In this document: one piece after another, positions 21,548 through 24,032 of the stretch
How positions within the stretch are numbered: the stretch's first letter is position 1
Layout of the letters: every line of letters starts with the position of its first letter
Position numbers and translations under genes: made by a program
Assembly (NCBI GenBank): GCA_031274465.1
Contig: JAISQC010000080.1
Coordinates: 1-24,032 of the forward strand
Length of the DNA: 24,032 nucleotides
Direction: 5' to 3'
From: Synergistaceae bacterium
GTDB taxonomy: Bacteria; Synergistota; Synergistia; Synergistales; Synergistaceae
Notes under the pieces: generated by a model
What the model was told of the DNA's origin: nothing
Database searches by the model: none
Seen by the model: only the letters and a program-made list of their open reading frames with translations

Positions 21548-22519
21548 ATGGGAATTATTTTTTCGGTGAAAAAACTAGCGAAATATTTTCCGGTCGGCGG
21601 AAAGACGCTCAAAGCAGTCGACTGTCTGACCTTTGAGATTTACGAACGTGAAGTATACGGCGTGGTGGGGGAGAGCGGATCGGGAAAATCGACGCTCGGG
21701 AGGTGCATGCTGAACCTCGTCGAACCGACAGCGGGAGAGGTGATTTTTGGGGACGAGATCATGCCCATGTCGGAATTGGCCCGTAAATCTCCGGCGCGGA
21801 TGAAGTCTCTGCGCAGAGACATGCAGGTCGTGTTCCAGAATCCGAATTCGTCGTTCAATCCAAAGATGACGATAGGCAGGGCTCTTTACAACGCCGCGAG
21901 TTTTTTCGGCCTGAAGGGCGGAGGCAGGGACAGGATCCACGAATTGCTGGATTATGTCAACCTGGATCGGTCGGTGCTGTCGCGTTACAGCAACGCGCTC
22001 AGCGGCGGCGAGATGCAGCGCCTGGCCATCGTGCGCGCGCTCATTCCCTCTCCGAGATTCGTAATGGCGGACGAGCCGGTATCCGCGCTGGATGTATCGG
22101 TTCAGGCACAGATTTTGAACATATTGGGCGAGATGAAAAATCGTTTCGGTCTGACCATGATGTTCATATCGCACGAGCTGACCGTGGTTGAGCACATCTG
22201 CGACAGGATCATGGTGATGTACTTGGGGGCAATGATGGAGTTGGGACCGGTGGAGGAGTTGTTTGGCAATCCACTGCATCCGTATACGCGCGCGCTGTTG
22301 GATTCCAGGCCGAAGACCTCGCCGGACGAGAAAAAGACTCGCGAGATGCTTGAAGGAGAGATACCCGGGGCTGTAGACATCCCTGCGGGGTGCAGGTTTT
22401 TTTCGAGATGCCCCGACGCGGTGCGGGAATGCGGTGAAATCCCCCCCGAACTTTATAAAGTGACGGATTTTCATTTCGTGGCCTGCCATCTTGTGAGGGA
22501 TACGGTTGGAAATAATTGA
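21548..22519 (+). CDS. peptide ABC transporter ATP-binding protein, DppF/OppF type
   Basis: Second ATPase of the peptide importer (323 aa), pairing with the upstream one. Walker A is GESGSGKS near residues 41-48, the signature is LSGGEMQR, and Walker B is FVMADEPVSALD. The C-terminal extension carries CRFFSRCPDAVREC. The ATG at 21548 sits five bases after AGGTGG and is chosen over a GTG at 21539. The gap to the previous gene is nine bases, so it belongs to one transcript. Both ATPase sites look catalytically complete. Confidence 0.95.
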   Translation: MGIIFSVKKLAKYFPVGGKTLKAVDCLTFEIYEREVYGVVGESGSGKSTLGRCMLNLVEPTAGEVIFGDEIMPMSELARKSPARMKSLRRDMQVVFQNPNSSFNPKMTIGRALYNAASFFGLKGGGRDRIHELLDYVNLDRSVLSRYSNALSGGEMQRLAIVRALIPSPRFVMADEPVSALDVSVQAQILNILGEMKNRFGLTMMFISHELTVVEHICDRIMVMYLGAMMELGPVEELFGNPLHPYTRALLDSRPKTSPDEKKTREMLEGEIPGAVDIPAGCRFFSRCPDAVRECGEIPPELYKVTDFHFVACHLVRDTVGNN

Positions 22520-22615
22520 AATCTGCGGCGGCGCCAGCCGGGTTGGAGGTGGATCGAAGCGAATGGGCGCAGAGTGCGACGAGAAATAAAATTCATAAAC
22601 GGGGGTGTAATTATT

Positions 22616-24032
22616 GTGAAAAAGTATATGCTTGTGTTGACTTTCATTTGTCTTGCGCTTTTCGTCACCTGCGGACTCGTTTCGGCTGCGGAAGAAGGGG
22701 CGCTGTCCATCAGCCTTAGCTCGGATCTTACGACGTTGGACTCGGTTTACTCCTACGACCAGTCCACGACGGTGGTTGTACAGATCACCGAGGGCCTGCT
22801 TTATTACGACGCCAACGATCAGCTTCAGAACGGTCTTTGCGAGAGTTGGGAGGAAGTCGACGGCACCACTTACGTCTACAATATCCGCAACGACGTCAAA
22901 TTCTCGGATGGCACTCCGATGACGATGGAAGACGTGATGTTCTCGTTGGCCCGCTATCGCGATCCAGAACTGGCATCCCCGCTCGCGTGGATGTACGACA
23001 ACGTCGCGGGCATCGAGAAGACGGGAGAGCTGCAGTTTACGGTCAAGCTGAAACAGGCTGACGCTCTGTGGAGGCACACGTTTGCCACCACCGCCGGGCA
23101 CGTTCACAACAAGGCGTTTGTCGAAAAAGCCGGAGCGTCCTACGGAACGCCGGAGGGCGGAATTCTCGGCACCGGTCCGTACAAGTTGTCGAGATGGGAC
23201 GTGGGGAGCCAGATCGTCCTGGAGTACAATGCAAACTACTGGAACAAAGCGGATGGGGAACCCAGCGTAAAAAAAGTGACGTTCCAGCTCATACAGGAGG
23301 ACGCGACTCGTATGTTGGCCGCAACGTCCGGCCAGACAGACATCGGCCTTTATACGCCTGCCGAGATGCTGGGCGACATCCAGAAAGCTCCCAACGTCAG
23401 TTTGACGAAAATTCCGTCGGCTGGGCTGGAATTTTTCGCCTTCAATTGCAAGAAGGCGCCATTCAACGACGTAAACGCGCGCCGCGCGGTAGCCTACGCA
23501 ATAGACGCCGTGACGCTTCAGGAGAACATCGTAAGGGACTTTGGCACCGCGACCAACTATCTGCCGGTTCCGGCCACGCTGTACCTGTTCGAGAAGGACA
23601 GATGGATCGAGTACGAAAATAACAACAATGCGCCCAGATACGATCTCACAAAAGCCAAAGAAGCCCTGGCGCAGTCGGCGTATCCCGACGGATTCGAGTG
23701 CAATCTGTCAGTCGATGAGTCCTCGCTTTATAACTCCGTGGCGCTGTTCCTGCAGCAATCGCTGGCCGAGATAGGCATTAAGGTGAACATCAACAAAGGC
23801 TCGAACAACGAGGTTATATCGCTTCAGTTCGGTTCAAACCTCGACGCGGACGGCAATCGCCCGTATGACATCATCATCGCGGAGTGGGCCGCCGATTTTC
23901 CCGATCCTTCCGGAGTCGTCACGCCGCTTTATATAAGCACAAACGGCGGCAACGGCGGCTCCAACGCGGCGGAATACGGCAACCCGAAGGTAGACGATCT
24001 GCTGCTGAAACAGGCCGCGTCGAGCGACGCGA
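22616..24032 (+). CDS. peptide-binding protein of the ABC importer (SBP_bac_5), truncated by window end
   Basis: An extracytoplasmic solute-binding protein, with 472 residues seen before the window ends; family members are about 500-550. The GTG start follows a GGGGGTG ribosome binding site by about nine bases. A signal peptide is visible: basic start VKKYML, hydrophobic stretch, and a probable cleavage after VSA (about residue 24). The TC at the core does not form a normal lipobox. The SBP_bac_5 hallmarks include SLSSDLTTLDSVYS, ITEGLLYYD, FSDGTPMTMEDVMFSLARY and GTGPYKLSRWDVG. It is the last visible gene of the operon, after permeases and ATPases, and lies 96 bases after dppF. The peptide specificity cannot be deduced. 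Confidence 0.95.
   Translation, partial: MKKYMLVLTFICLALFVTCGLVSAAEEGALSISLSSDLTTLDSVYSYDQSTTVVVQITEGLLYYDANDQLQNGLCESWEEVDGTTYVYNIRNDVKFSDGTPMTMEDVMFSLARYRDPELASPLAWMYDNVAGIEKTGELQFTVKLKQADALWRHTFATTAGHVHNKAFVEKAGASYGTPEGGILGTGPYKLSRWDVGSQIVLEYNANYWNKADGEPSVKKVTFQLIQEDATRMLAATSGQTDIGLYTPAEMLGDIQKAPNVSLTKIPSAGLEFFAFNCKKAPFNDVNARRAVAYAIDAVTLQENIVRDFGTATNYLPVPATLYLFEKDRWIEYENNNNAPRYDLTKAKEALAQSAYPDGFECNLSVDESSLYNSVALFLQQSLAEIGIKVNINKGSNNEVISLQFGSNLDADGNRPYDIIIAEWAADFPDPSGVVTPLYISTNGGNGGSNAAEYGNPKVDDLLLKQAASSDA

Noticed and set aside
1..24032. CRISPR array, rRNA genes, phage genes or intact transposase
   Set aside because: No regularly spaced repeats, rRNA signatures, phage structural genes or transposase domains were seen.

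Overview
The window looks like chromosomal DNA of a GC-rich anaerobic, amino-acid- and peptide-using bacterium. The gene families and the strong use of AUA and AGG codons even in tuf are compatible with a Synergistota-type organism. That placement is inference: no 16S gene or decisive marker is present.

Layout. (1) 1-549 holds no convincing protein gene, but has a possible promoter, a leader-like block with mutually exclusive pairings and two strong hairpins. (2) 550-3359 carries two sugar-type ABC permeases and a SIS-domain enzyme of the FrlB (fructosamine-6-phosphate deglycase) group, suggesting uptake and cleavage of a glycated amine or similar sugar conjugate. (3) 3474-8654 is the translation block: tRNA-Thr(TGT), tRNA-Tyr(GTA), tRNA-Thr(GGT), tuf, rpmG, tRNA-Trp, secE, nusG, rplK, rplA, an L10 leader with a transcription terminator, rplJ and rplL. 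It ends at a strong terminator; rpoB/rpoC do not follow. (4) 8763-13470 contains a metal-dependent amidohydrolase, glmS (minus strand), der and an HU gene. (5) 13658-17698 contains a butyrate-kinase-like protein that has lost the usual phosphate-binding residues, a nitroreductase, a YbaK-type deacylase, a small membrane protein, a DUF308/HdeD-like membrane protein and an L-asparaginase. (6) 17729-18391 (minus) is a hicA-hicB toxin-antitoxin pair with a well-formed promoter embedded in two inverted repeats. (7) 18500-18720 is gene-free and may be an insertion-sequence scar. (8) 18724-24032 is a Dpp/Opp peptide transporter operon: two permeases, two ATPases and a substrate-binding protein that runs off the end.

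How it fits together: the core is housekeeping (translation, cell-wall amino sugar synthesis, ribosome assembly, nucleoid), flanked by nutrient acquisition systems for an Amadori-type sugar-amine and for peptides, plus asparagine degradation. I did not find an obvious new multi-gene system. The best leads are the degenerate butyrate-kinase paralog, the attenuator-like leader at 270-370, and the symmetric hicAB operator region.
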